A stretch of 64,000 bases of DNA from Acetobacteraceae bacterium H6797 (lineage in GTDB: Bacteria > Pseudomonadota > Alphaproteobacteria > Acetobacterales > Acetobacteraceae). Below, one piece after another: positions 25,322 to 34,315 of this stretch. Numbering within the stretch: the first letter of the stretch is position 1; every line of letters begins with the position of its first letter. The position numbers were made by a program, and so were the translations under genes. The DNA lies in assembly GCA_015223225.1 (NCBI GenBank), contig JADFCQ010000005.1:310001-374000 (forward strand). The letters run 5' to 3'. Under the pieces are notes generated by a model. The model was not told where the DNA came from, did not search any database, and saw only the letters and a list, made by a program, of their open reading frames with translations.

Positions 25322-28300
25322 CTAGTTCTGGCGGGCCGGCTCCTGGCCGGCTTGGCCCGGGGGAGTGACCGAGGAATTGCCAGGCGATGCATTGTCGAAA
25401 ATCCCGAAGAGCCCCCGCAGGAAGCCGGGCGTCAGGACGGAGAGCGGGTTGACCGTCACGGACGGATCATCCGCCGAACCATGCATGCCCCAGTTCACCG
25501 CGATGAGCCCGCCGCCCCGCTCGGGGCTGAAAAGGCGCCCGAGAATGGGGATGTTCCCCAACAGCGTATTGAAGGCATAGGCCGGCACCACCGTGCCATC
25601 GAGGTCGATCCGCCCGTCATGGCGGCGGATCTGCCCCTTTGCCGTCACGCCGAGCGAGGCGGAGAAGGCCCGTGCCTCGTTGAGTTGCAGCACCTCGGGC
25701 GTCAGGGCGAAGGGAATGATGGCGCGGTTGAAGCTCAACCCCGGCCCCCTGGCCGCGTCCACGAGGCCATAGAGCGTGATTGCCTGGAGGAATTTCCCGA
25801 TCGCCGCCGCATTGGTGATGGTGAAGCCATCCATCTCCGCCTGCCCCACCAACGCCGACCCCGGCGCATTGGACTGCCAGCGGCCGGTCGCGACCAGCTT
25901 GCCGCCCGAGACGGTCTTCAACACGTCGAAAGCCTTGAGCAGCGCCCCGCCATCCTGCGCGGTGATCTTGAGGTCGCGGCCGCCAGAGCGCGGCGTCACG
26001 ATCAGGTCGAAGGCCCCCTCCGCGCTATCGGTGCGGCCGCTGATCCTGGCCTCCCGCAGCACCCCGCGGGCGTCGCTCTGCGCCGTGCCGCTCACATTGC
26101 CCAGGACCCGCCCGGGGCCGAGCAACACGCGGTCGAAGCGCGCGTCGATGGAAACGGGCGTGCTGTCGGAGCTACTGGCGGGGGGCGCGCCGGGCTTGTC
26201 GGCCAGGATGCCGGAGAGATCGAGCGAAGAACCGCGCAGGCTGAAGCGCCAGGGGGAGCCCTCACGCAGCGGCCGGCTGACGGTGCCGGAGAAGCGGCTT
26301 TCGTCGATCCGCGCATCGCCCAGTTCCACACGCTCGAAGCGATTGCCGTCGCCGAAAAAAGCCTGGCCCGAAACCGCGAGCCTGGGGCCTGTCAGGCGGA
26401 TGGAATCGGCGCTCAGCAGCCGCTCGCCTTGCAGCCGAAGGGTCGCCTCGCCAGTCGCCGCCGCACCGCGCGGCTTGCTCCAGCCGAGCGCGTCGATATC
26501 GACCGCCGCATCGCGGAGATCGGCCTTCACGGCCACGTCGCCCCGCCCGTTCCGCCGCCGCTCGGTATTCACCACGACGCCGACCGGCCCATTAACCAGG
26601 TCGCTGAAGTCCAGACCGAAACGGGAGAGCGCCTGTGCGTCGCCGCGTATCTCGGCGCTTTCGCGGGTGATAACCTGCGTCGCCGGCCCGTCGCGGAAAT
26701 CCATCTCCATGCCGAGCTTGCCCGGCACGCCGCCCACCGTCGCCGTCCCGCTCGCCTTGAGGCCGCGATTGGTGACGTTGAGGGTGAACTGCCCCCGCTC
26801 GATCGGCTGGCCCAGCACGGCATCGGCGACGCGCATATTGCTGATCCGGGCCGTGGTATTCACCGTGATCCGTTCGGCCGGCAGATCCGCCAGCAGGGGC
26901 AGGCCCAGGCTCAGTTGCACCTCGGCCGTGCCCGCGGGGCTCTTGATCTCGAGCGGCCGCTTGTCGAAGAGCTTGAGGCGCGGGTGCTTCAGAACAGTGA
27001 GCATATCCGCCACCGGGCCCGAGAACTTGCCCTCGATCTGCAACTGCTCGTCATTGGTATCCAGGGCATAGAAGCGCAGATTGGCCTCCTGCACCTGAAG
27101 CGCCGTGCCGGATTGCGTGCCCTGGGCGCGGATATTCACTTCCGTCGGCGAGAAATTCACCGTGCCGCTCACACCCGAAAGGGGCGGCACCGGACGCAGC
27201 CAATGGACGGTCGCGTCATCCACGCTCATCGAGCCTTCGAGCGCGGTGAGCTTGAAGCCGCTGAAATCGGCTTCCGTCTCCGCCCCCACGCGCAACACGC
27301 CGTTCCGCGCCGTTCCGGCCGTGACGTTCTCGGCCAGCCAATCCCGCGTGTTATGCGACAGGCCCTGCGGCCAGAAAGCGGGCAACTCGGCCATGGCCAC
27401 GCGATCGAGCGAGACTTCGAGCCGCCCTTTCCAATGCGTCTGGTCGAGCGCCGCCTGGCCGCGCAGGCGGATGACGGGGGCGGGCGACTGCCCGGCTGGG
27501 ATCGTCAGGTCCACCGCCGCCGGCTGGGCAGAGGCCGGGGCGAGGCGGATCTCGGAAGGTTCCAGGATAGCCGTATCGGGCGTCACAGCGACCGCCAGGC
27601 GCGCGCTATCGAGCATCAGGGCCGAGGTGGGCGAGATGGTGAGCCGCCCCGCGCCGATATCGAGCTGCGCCCTCGCCTCCCGCAGAGCGCCGTCGAGCCC
27701 GAAGCGGCCCGAGACGCCGAGCGTCATCGGCGCGTCTATCCCGGCGAGCGGCTTCAGGACGGGCGAAAAGGAGGCGAGCCTGTCGGGCTTGAGGCCGGTG
27801 AGCGTCGCCGACACCTTCACCCCGGCAGGCACGCTGGCGGAGGCGGCCTCGCTCTCGCCGGAAAGCGTGATGGGCACGCGCTCCACACCCAGAAGAAGCT
27901 GCGCCTTGCCGGAACCGCTGATGCCCGGCATGGCCCGGCCCGGCACCGCGCGGCGGCGCAGGCTCGCCTCCACCCCCGCGAAACGCCAGACCCCGCCACC
28001 CTGGCGGTCGATGACCGTGACCTCGCCATCGACCAGGATGATTTCCTGCAAGGCGGAGAGCGGCCCGCCGCCCTCGCCCGAAAGCATGCCGAGCAGCGCG
28101 TCGCCCGCCCCCTCGCCCTGCTGGTCCTCCTCGGCGGGCTGAGTATCGGAAAGGCTCTCGGGCGTGCTGAGGCCGAAATCGAGCGACACGCCGCCATCCA
28201 TCTGGCGCACCAGGGTCAGCTTGGGCGAGGCCATCTCGATGCGCCGGGGGGCGACCTTGCCGCGCAGCAGCCAGGGCAGCGAAAGGGCGACGGCCCCATC

Positions 28301-28570
28301 GGGCAGTTCCGCCCGCACATGCCCCGCCTCATCCAGCAGTCTCGCGCCAACGACGCGGAATTCAACGGGCGACAGATGCCCCTCGCGCCAACCCGTCCAG
28401 GCGATGCCCGCGCGATCGACACGCAGATGCATGCCGCCCACCTGCCCGTCGCCCGCCTGCTCGATGCCGCGTGCCAGCATGGGCAGCCAGATCGGCCCCT
28501 GATCCAGCCGCCAGGAAAGCGCCCCGATCCCCAGCGCGGCGAGCAGCACGAGCGCGAAGAGAAAGCGCAT
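25322..28570 (-). CDS. AsmA/YhdP-like giant envelope protein (DUF3971 and AsmA-like C-terminal domain)
   Basis: A 1082-residue protein. An N-terminal transmembrane anchor (MRFLFALVLLAALGIGALSW) is followed by a long periplasmic region of beta-rich repeats with DUF3971-type and AsmA_2 C-terminal features (LNEARAFSASLGVTAKGQIRRHDGRIDLDGTVVPAYAFNTLLGNIPILG). YhdP, TamB and related AsmA-like proteins form hydrophobic bridges that move phospholipids to the outer membrane; by homology this one should do the same. The start at 28570 gives the signal anchor at residue 1. It is divergent from glnE (83 bp apart). Its C-terminal tail is low-complexity. A second AsmA protein is encoded at 40530. Confidence 0.88.
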   Translation of the reverse strand: MRFLFALVLLAALGIGALSWRLDQGPIWLPMLARGIEQAGDGQVGGMHLRVDRAGIAWTGWREGHLSPVEFRVVGARLLDEAGHVRAELPDGAVALSLPWLLRGKVAPRRIEMASPKLTLVRQMDGGVSLDFGLSTPESLSDTQPAEEDQQGEGAGDALLGMLSGEGGGPLSALQEIILVDGEVTVIDRQGGGVWRFAGVEASLRRRAVPGRAMPGISGSGKAQLLLGVERVPITLSGESEAASASVPAGVKVSATLTGLKPDRLASFSPVLKPLAGIDAPMTLGVSGRFGLDGALREARAQLDIGAGRLTISPTSALMLDSARLAVAVTPDTAILEPSEIRLAPASAQPAAVDLTIPAGQSPAPVIRLRGQAALDQTHWKGRLEVSLDRVAMAELPAFWPQGLSHNTRDWLAENVTAGTARNGVLRVGAETEADFSGFKLTALEGSMSVDDATVHWLRPVPPLSGVSGTVNFSPTEVNIRAQGTQSGTALQVQEANLRFYALDTNDEQLQIEGKFSGPVADMLTVLKHPRLKLFDKRPLEIKSPAGTAEVQLSLGLPLLADLPAERITVNTTARISNMRVADAVLGQPIERGQFTLNVTNRGLKASGTATVGGVPGKLGMEMDFRDGPATQVITRESAEIRGDAQALSRFGLDFSDLVNGPVGVVVNTERRRNGRGDVAVKADLRDAAVDIDALGWSKPRGAAATGEATLRLQGERLLSADSIRLTGPRLAVSGQAFFGDGNRFERVELGDARIDESRFSGTVSRPLREGSPWRFSLRGSSLDLSGILADKPGAPPASSSDSTPVSIDARFDRVLLGPGRVLGNVSGTAQSDARGVLREARISGRTDSAEGAFDLIVTPRSGGRDLKITAQDGGALLKAFDVLKTVSGGKLVATGRWQSNAPGSALVGQAEMDGFTITNAAAIGKFLQAITLYGLVDAARGPGLSFNRAIIPFALTPEVLQLNEARAFSASLGVTAKGQIRRHDGRIDLDGTVVPAYAFNTLLGNIPILGRLFSPERGGGLIAVNWGMHGSADDPSVTVNPLSVLTPGFLRGLFGIFDNASPGNSSVTPPGQAGQEPARQN

Positions 28571-28653
28571 CAGCAGCCCGCAGCCGCGCAAGGTCGCGAC
28601 GGTGCCCGAGCGTAGGGCTTGACCGGTGCGCGTGCTCAAGGCTTGCCTCGCGC

Positions 28654-31600
28654 ATGGATCAAGTCTCGCGCCTTCCAATCGACGATGGGGCCCTGCCCGG
28701 CCAGGCCGGGCGAGAGGTCACAGCCCAGCGCCTGCTGGCGGGTTTCGCGGCCAAGGGCAGTGTGGAAAAGGCCATCGCGGCCAGCGAGGCCGGGGAGCGA
28801 CTGTTGCGCGCGCTGGGCGGTCATTCGCCCTATCTCGCCGACTTGGCGCTGCGTGAGAGCCAGATGCTCGCACGCATGCTCGAACGCGGGCCCGATGCGG
28901 CCTTCGCCACCGTGCTCGCCCCGCTCGCACGGATCGACCCGGGCTCGACGCGCGCCGCGGTGATGACGCGGCTGCGCGAGGCCAAGCGGCAGGGCGCGCT
29001 CATCGCGGCGGCGGCGGACCTCGCGGGGCTCTGGCCGCTCGACAAGGTGACGCAGTCGCTCTCCACCCTCGCCGAATCCGCGATCGACACCGCCTGCGCC
29101 GTGCTGCTTCGCGAGGCGGCGGCGCGCGGCGAACTCCGGCTGCCGAAACGCGCCGCCAAGGACGCGAAACTGCTGGCGAAGGGTTCGGGGCTCGTCATCC
29201 TCGGCATGGGCAAACTCGGCGCGGGTGAACTCAACTATTCCTCCGATATCGACCTGATGGTCCTCTATGACCCGTCTGCGGCCGCGACGGAACCCGATAC
29301 TGCCGGCCCGACCTATGTGCGCCTGGCCCGCGACCTCGTTCGGATGCTGGAAGAACGCACCTCGGACGGTTATGTTTTCCGCACCGATCTGCGCCTGCGG
29401 CCCGACCCGGCGGCGACGCCCCTCGCGGTCTCCATCCCCGCCGCCATCGCCTATTATGAATCGCTCGGCCAGAACTGGGAACGCGCCGCTTTGACCAAGG
29501 CGCGCCCCGTCGGCGGCGACAGGGCCGCCGGCGAGGCCTTCCTGCGCGAGATCCGTCCCTTCATCTGGAGACGGCATCTGGACTTTGCGATGATCGCCGA
29601 CATCCATTCGATCAAGCGGCAGATCCATGCGCACAAGGGCGCGAGGGGCGCCGGTGCCGCCATCGCGGTGGCCGGGCATGACGTGAAGCTGGGCCGCGGC
29701 GGGATTCGCGAGATCGAATTCCACGCCCAGGTGCTCCAGCTCATCTGGGGCGGGCGGGACCCGGCGCTGCGTGACCCGACAACGCTCGGCGCACTCGCCG
29801 GCCTCGCGGGGGCGGGGAAGATGGACCGGCGCGCGGCCGCCGCCCTGGCCGATGCCTATGTCTTCCTCCGCCATGTCGAGCACCGGTTGCAGATGGTGGA
29901 TGACCGGCAGACACATCGCCTGCCGGAAGACCCGGTGCAGCTCGCCAATATTGCGGGCTTCATGGGCTATCGCAGCATCGCCGCCTTTTCCGACGCCCTG
30001 CTCGGCCATCTGGCCAAGGTGGAGCGCCATTACGCCCGGCTCTTCGAGGAGGCGCCGAGCCTTTCGGCGCCCGGCCAGCCCCAGAGCCAGTCCTCAAGCC
30101 AACCCTCAAGCCAGCAGGCGGCGGCCCTCGCCCGCCTGGTGCCACCGGCGGGAGACCTCGTCTTCACCGGCGTCGAGGACGATCCGGGCACGCTCGCGAC
30201 GCTCAGCCGCATGGGCTATCGCAACCCCGCCAGCGTCGCCGCCATGGTGCGGGGCTGGCATCACGGCCGGGTGCGCGCCATGCGGAGCGAGCGGGCGCGG
30301 GAACTGCTGACGGCCCTCATGCCCATGCTGCTCGCCGCCTTCGCCCGGCAGCGCGAGCCGGATGTGGCCTTCGCGCGCTTCGATAACATGCTTGGCCGCC
30401 TCTCGGCCGGGGTGCAGATTCTCTCCCTCTTCGACCGCAACCCGGCGCTGATGGAGCGCGTCGCGGGCCTGCTCGGCGCGGGGCCGGCGCTGGCCGAGCA
30501 TCTGGCGCGCAATCCGGCGGCGCTCGACGGCCTACTCGCGGGCTCGGTGTTGGATGGCGCCGGGGCGAGCGCCCTGCCCGCCCTGGTCAAGGAGGCGCGG
30601 CATGTGGAGGAGGCGATGCATGCCGCCGCCCGCCTCGCCAATGAGGCCAAGTTCGAGATCGACGCCGCCGCGCTGGAAGCGACGCTCGACCCGGATACGG
30701 CCGGCCGCCTCCGCGCCGAGGTGGCCGATGCCGCCATCACCGCCCTGCTGCCCCGGGTCGCCGCCGATTTCGCCGAGCGGCACGGGCGGATCGCCGGCGG
30801 GGCGCTCGCCATCGTCGCCATGGGCAAGCTGGGCGGGCGGGAGATGCTGCCGGGCAGCGATCTCGACCTGATCCTGATCTACGACCATTCCCCCGATGCG
30901 GGCGACAGCAAGGGCGGCACGCGCAGCCTGGCCCCGAGCCAGTATTTCGCCCGCCTGGCGCAGCAGATGATCGCGGCCATCACCTCGCCCGGCCCCGAGG
31001 GGCGGCTCTATGAGGTGGATATGCGGCTCCGGCCCTCGGGCAGCAAAGGCCCGGTCGCCACCAGCCTCACCGCCTTCCGCGCCTATCACGAAACCCAGGC
31101 CTGGACCTGGGAGCGCATGGCCCTCACCCGAGCCCGCGTGATCGCCGGGCCGCCCGCGCTGCGAAAGGCGATTCAGAAGGTGATCCAGGAGGCGCTGATC
31201 GCCCATGCCGGGCCCAAGGCGCTCGAGGATGCGCGGGCCATGCGCCTTCGCATGCTGCGGGACCTTCCGGCGGATGGGCCGTGGGACGTGAAGGCCATGC
31301 CGGGCGGGCTCGTGGAGGTGGAGTTCATCGCCCAGGCGCTGCAACTCGCCCATGCCGCCGAGAACCCGGCCATTCTGACGCAGACCACGCGCGAGGCGCT
31401 GGCGGCGCTCGCCAAGGCCGGCATCCTGAGTGCGGAGGAGAGCCAGGCGCTGATCAATGCCGACCGGCTCTGGCGCGCCGTGCAATCGACCATCCGCCTC
31501 ACCCTCGGCCGCTGGCGCGAGGAGGCTCTGCCGGAGAGCAGCGCCCTCGCCCTGCTACGCAGCGCGCTACCGTTTCTCACGCCGCCGCCCGTTGACCTCC

Positions 31601-31698
31601 CGGCATTCCGCACTCAGATGCGACAGGTGGCCGCGACGGTGCGGCAGAGCTTCGAGCGGCATATCGGGCCGCTCGACCGCCCAGGAGAGACTGGATGA
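28654..31698 (+). CDS. glnE: Bifunctional glutamine-synthetase adenylyltransferase/adenylyl-removase
   Basis: A 1014-residue GlnE controlling glutamine synthetase by adding or removing AMP on a tyrosine, in response to PII. It has two nucleotidyltransferase domains. In the N-terminal (removase) half the active site is GMGKLGAGELNYSSDIDLMVLYD; in the C-terminal (transferase) half it is MGKLGGREMLPGSDLDLILIYD. A linker at about residues 470-490 contains a short Ser/Gln/Pro-rich insert (SQPQSQSSSQPSSQQ) encoded by near-repeats. The ATG at 28654 follows the end of the divergent YhdP-like promoter. Its stop overlaps the bcp start by 4 bp. Confidence 0.96.
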   Translation: MDQVSRLPIDDGALPGQAGREVTAQRLLAGFAAKGSVEKAIAASEAGERLLRALGGHSPYLADLALRESQMLARMLERGPDAAFATVLAPLARIDPGSTRAAVMTRLREAKRQGALIAAAADLAGLWPLDKVTQSLSTLAESAIDTACAVLLREAAARGELRLPKRAAKDAKLLAKGSGLVILGMGKLGAGELNYSSDIDLMVLYDPSAAATEPDTAGPTYVRLARDLVRMLEERTSDGYVFRTDLRLRPDPAATPLAVSIPAAIAYYESLGQNWERAALTKARPVGGDRAAGEAFLREIRPFIWRRHLDFAMIADIHSIKRQIHAHKGARGAGAAIAVAGHDVKLGRGGIREIEFHAQVLQLIWGGRDPALRDPTTLGALAGLAGAGKMDRRAAAALADAYVFLRHVEHRLQMVDDRQTHRLPEDPVQLANIAGFMGYRSIAAFSDALLGHLAKVERHYARLFEEAPSLSAPGQPQSQSSSQPSSQQAAALARLVPPAGDLVFTGVEDDPGTLATLSRMGYRNPASVAAMVRGWHHGRVRAMRSERARELLTALMPMLLAAFARQREPDVAFARFDNMLGRLSAGVQILSLFDRNPALMERVAGLLGAGPALAEHLARNPAALDGLLAGSVLDGAGASALPALVKEARHVEEAMHAAARLANEAKFEIDAAALEATLDPDTAGRLRAEVADAAITALLPRVAADFAERHGRIAGGALAIVAMGKLGGREMLPGSDLDLILIYDHSPDAGDSKGGTRSLAPSQYFARLAQQMIAAITSPGPEGRLYEVDMRLRPSGSKGPVATSLTAFRAYHETQAWTWERMALTRARVIAGPPALRKAIQKVIQEALIAHAGPKALEDARAMRLRMLRDLPADGPWDVKAMPGGLVEVEFIAQALQLAHAAENPAILTQTTREALAALAKAGILSAEESQALINADRLWRAVQSTIRLTLGRWREEALPESSALALLRSALPFLTPPPVDLPAFRTQMRQVAATVRQSFERHIGPLDRPGETG

Positions 31699-32165
31699 GC
31701 GATCTGAGCGTGGGCAGCCCGGCGCCCGACTTCACCCTCCCGGCCACGGGCGGCCGCGAGGTGAGCCTTGCCTCCTTCAAGGGCAAGCCCTTCATCCTCT
31801 ATTTCTACCCCAAAGCCGATACGCCCGGCTGCACCAAGGAGGCCTGCGCCTTCCAGGAGGCCCTGCCCGCCCTGGCCTCAACCGGGATCGAAGTGGTCGG
31901 CGTCTCGCCCGACAAGATGCCGGCGATCGAGAAATTCGCCGCCAAATACGGCCTGACCTTCCCCCTCGCCTCCGACGCGCTGCAGACGGCGGCCGAGGCC
32001 TATGGCACCTGGGTCGAGAAATCGATGTATGGGCGCAAATACATGGGCATGGAGCGCTCGACCTTCCTCATCGACAAGAACGGCAAGGTCGCGGCCGTCT
32101 GGCGCAATGTGAAGGTGCCGGGCCATGCCGCCGAGGTGAAGGAAGCCGCCGCCAGCCTCGGCTGA
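31695..32165 (+). CDS. bcp: Thioredoxin-dependent peroxiredoxin, Bcp/PrxQ type
   Basis: A 156-residue PrxQ-family peroxiredoxin. The peroxidatic Cys is in KADTPGCTKEACAFQE, with the resolving Cys five residues later (CTKEAC), the atypical 2-Cys arrangement of Bcp. It reduces organic and hydrogen peroxides with thioredoxin. The C-terminal part has RSTFLIDKNGKVAAVWRNVKVPGHAAEV. It is coupled to glnE by a 4-bp overlap and to the nudix gene by TGATG (one shared base). Confidence 0.96.
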   Translation: MSDLSVGSPAPDFTLPATGGREVSLASFKGKPFILYFYPKADTPGCTKEACAFQEALPALASTGIEVVGVSPDKMPAIEKFAAKYGLTFPLASDALQTAAEAYGTWVEKSMYGRKYMGMERSTFLIDKNGKVAAVWRNVKVPGHAAEVKEAAASLG

Positions 32166-32545
32166 TGGCCGTCATCGTCGTCGGGCTGCTGCTGCGTGGA
32201 GGCGAGGTTCTGCTCGCGCGGCGCGGCCCGCATCGGCGCCGGCACCCCGATAGTTGGAGCCTGCCCGGCGGCCATGCCGAGCCGGGCGAGAGCCTCGGAG
32301 CGGCCCTGGAGCGCGAGCTGGGGGAGGAAATCGGTATCCTGCCCGTCGTCTTCGAGGCGCAGGAGCCGGTCCGCAACGGGCCTCTCCTTTTCCAGCCCTT
32401 CGCCGTGACGCAATGGGCCGGCGAGCCCCGCCTGCTCGGAGAGGAGCATATCGCGCTGGCCTGGTTCGGCCGCGAGCAAGCCCTGGCGTTGGAGGATTTG
32501 AGCCAGCCCGCCTGGCGCCCCCTCATCGCACGTCTTCTCGCCTGA
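32165..32545 (+). CDS. Nudix hydrolase, MutT-like
   Basis: A 126-residue nudix protein starting at the TGATG overlap with the bcp stop. The nudix box GHAEPGESLGAALERELGEEIGI matches Gx5Ex7REUxEExGU fully, with VGLLLRGGEVLLARRG in front. It hydrolyses a nucleoside diphosphate linked to some group X, perhaps an oxidised nucleotide given the peroxiredoxin partner (inference). Confidence 0.93.
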   Translation: MAVIVVGLLLRGGEVLLARRGPHRRRHPDSWSLPGGHAEPGESLGAALERELGEEIGILPVVFEAQEPVRNGPLLFQPFAVTQWAGEPRLLGEEHIALAWFGREQALALEDLSQPAWRPLIARLLA

Positions 32546-32593
32546 GCGAGCGGCGCGGGCTAGGCTTCACGGCAAAGCCTCAGGAAACGCCAC

Positions 32594-33052
32594 ATGTTCG
32601 AGCCACCCAATCCGGAATTTCTCGCCGAGATCCGCGTCGCCGTCGCCAAGCCGCTGCTCTATGGCCATGGGCCCTGCGGCGAAAGGCGGGTGGTGCCGAT
32701 CCTGGGCGGCGAGGTCGAAGGCCCGGCGCTGAACGGCACGGTCCTGCCCGGCGGGGCCGATCACCAGCTCATCCGGCCCGACGGCGTGGCCGAGATCGAG
32801 GCGCGCTACAGCATTCAGCTCGCCGATGGCGGCCTCATCCATGTGGTCAATCGCGGCCTGCGCCATGCGGCACCCGAGGATATGGCGCGGCTGCTGCGGG
32901 GCGAGCCGGTGCCGCCGGAGCGCGTCTATTTCCGCACCGCGCCGGTCTTCGAAACCGGCGCGGCGGGGTATGAATGGCTGCACCGCCGCCTTTTCCTGGG
33001 CCTGGGCGAGCGGGAGCCTGAGCGCGTGCTGATCCGGCTCTTCGCGCTCTAG
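32594..33052 (+). CDS. DUF3237 family protein
   Basis: A 152-residue protein matching the DUF3237/UPF0311 type: GERRVVPILGGEVEGPALNGTVLPGGADHQLIRPDGVAEIEARYSIQLADGGLIHVVNRGLRHA, then VYFRTAPVFETGAAGYEWLHRRLFLGLGER. The fold is thought to be a beta barrel; no enzymatic function is established. It lacks a signal peptide. It starts 48 bp after the nudix stop and converges with the Bug protein gene, overlapping it by 4 bp. Confidence 0.88.
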   Translation: MFEPPNPEFLAEIRVAVAKPLLYGHGPCGERRVVPILGGEVEGPALNGTVLPGGADHQLIRPDGVAEIEARYSIQLADGGLIHVVNRGLRHAAPEDMARLLRGEPVPPERVYFRTAPVFETGAAGYEWLHRRLFLGLGEREPERVLIRLFAL

Positions 33053-34029
33053 TCGATCGCCTGGAACCCCGTCTGCCGGACCACCTCGGCCCAGCGGCGG
33101 GTTTCGCTGCGCATGAGGGCCGCGAAAGCCTGCCGTCCCTCGCCGCCCGGCCGGAAACCGGCCTCCTCCAGCCGCGCGCGCAGGGCCTGGCCTTGGAGGG
33201 CCTTGCGCATCGAGCCCTCGATCGAGGTCTGCACCGCCTCCGGCACCGCGGCCGGGGCCACCACGCCAAACCAGGCGCTGAAGGCGAGGCTCGGCAGGTT
33301 CAGCTCGCCCACCGTCGGCACATCGGGCAGCAGCGGCGCCCGGGCCGGGCCCGTGACGGCCAGGGCCTTCATCCGCCCGCCCCGCACATGCGGCGTCACC
33401 AGCGCGACCGTGCCGAACATCCCCTGCGACTGGCCGTTGAGCACGGCCGCGACGGCATCGCCCGTCGCCCGGAAATGCACCGGCTCCCCATTGAAGCCCG
33501 CCGCCGAGGCCAGCATGGCCGCGCCGAAATGGCCGGGCGTGCCGGCGCCGAAGGTCGCGAGGAAGACGCTGCGCTGCGCCTTGGCCCAGGCGACATAGCC
33601 CGCCATGTCGCTCACCGGCAGGCTCGCGGGCACGACGAAGGCGAAATCGGCGGAGGCGACCTCCAGGATCGGGGCGAAATCCTTCGCCGGGTCATAGGGC
33701 AGCCGGGCGTAGGTGCTGGGCGCCATGGCGAGCTGCCCGACCTCGCCGAGCAGCAGCGTATAGCCATCGGGGGCTGCGGATTTGGCCACTTCCTGCGCCG
33801 CGATGAAGCCCGCCGCCCCCGGCTTGTTATCGACCACCACGCCCTGCGGCCAGGCCTCGCGCAGCCCATCGGCCAGCAGGCGTGCGACGAGATCGGGCCC
33901 CGTCCCGGCCGGAAAGCCCAGCACAAGGCGCAAGGGACGGTCGGGGAAGGCCGCCGCCGTCCGAACAGCGAGGAAGGGCAGCGCCAGCGCGGCCGCAAGG
34001 GCCCGCCGACGCGGAATCGCGAAGCTCAT
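33049..34029 (-). CDS. Bug/TctC-family periplasmic solute-binding protein
   Basis: A 326-residue binding protein of the Bug (TTT transporter) family. An N-terminal signal peptide ends near AAAFPDRP, and its RRR suggests Tat or Sec export. The family blocks are present: FPDRPLRLVLGFPAGTGPDLVARLL, VVVDNKPGAAGFIAAQEVAKSAAPDGYTLLLG and GRMKALAVTGPARAPLLPDVPT. Such proteins bind carboxylates, but most, like this one, have no TctAB membrane genes nearby. It is divergent from the molybdoenzyme gene across 286 bp that hold a near-palindrome. Confidence 0.93.
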   Translation of the reverse strand: MSFAIPRRRALAAALALPFLAVRTAAAFPDRPLRLVLGFPAGTGPDLVARLLADGLREAWPQGVVVDNKPGAAGFIAAQEVAKSAAPDGYTLLLGEVGQLAMAPSTYARLPYDPAKDFAPILEVASADFAFVVPASLPVSDMAGYVAWAKAQRSVFLATFGAGTPGHFGAAMLASAAGFNGEPVHFRATGDAVAAVLNGQSQGMFGTVALVTPHVRGGRMKALAVTGPARAPLLPDVPTVGELNLPSLAFSAWFGVVAPAAVPEAVQTSIEGSMRKALQGQALRARLEEAGFRPGGEGRQAFAALMRSETRRWAEVVRQTGFQAID

Positions 34030-34062
34030 GAACGTTCTCCCATCGGCCCGTTGAAGTGGGTC

Positions 34063-34079
34063 CGTTTAATTATTGAACG
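34063..34079. promoter_or_regulatory. Near-palindromic operator candidate between the Bug and CoxL-like genes
   Basis: CGTTTAATTATTGAACG pairs at 7 of 8 positions around a central T, in an AT-rich island 34 bp upstream of the Bug gene start. It has the form of a GntR- or IclR-type site but no regulator gene adjoins it. The remaining 286-bp divergent gap shows nothing else convincing. Confidence 0.4.
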
Positions 34080-34315
34080 ATATGGCCACGGCTCGTTGCT
34101 CTCGGCCAATGAGCTAGAAAGCTGCGCCGGAACGGGCAGCAGATGAGCCCGGAACGCCCAGAGCGCGGGCAATCTTTGCCGCATCGCGGCAATTCGCGCG
34201 GGCCGACCCCTTGGCATTGCCCGCCAGCGGTTTAGGTTGGGAGGTAACAGGCCCGGTGCGCCGCCCTCAGGGGCGCCCATGATCGCCCGGCCGCAGCAGA
34301 CGAAGGCGCTCCCTC

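Noticed and set aside
25352..28615. Very long open frame antisense to the YhdP-like gene
   Set aside because: High GC content gives long antisense frames; its translation is low-complexity and Arg/Gly/His-rich and resembles no family, while the opposite strand encodes a clear AsmA-type protein.
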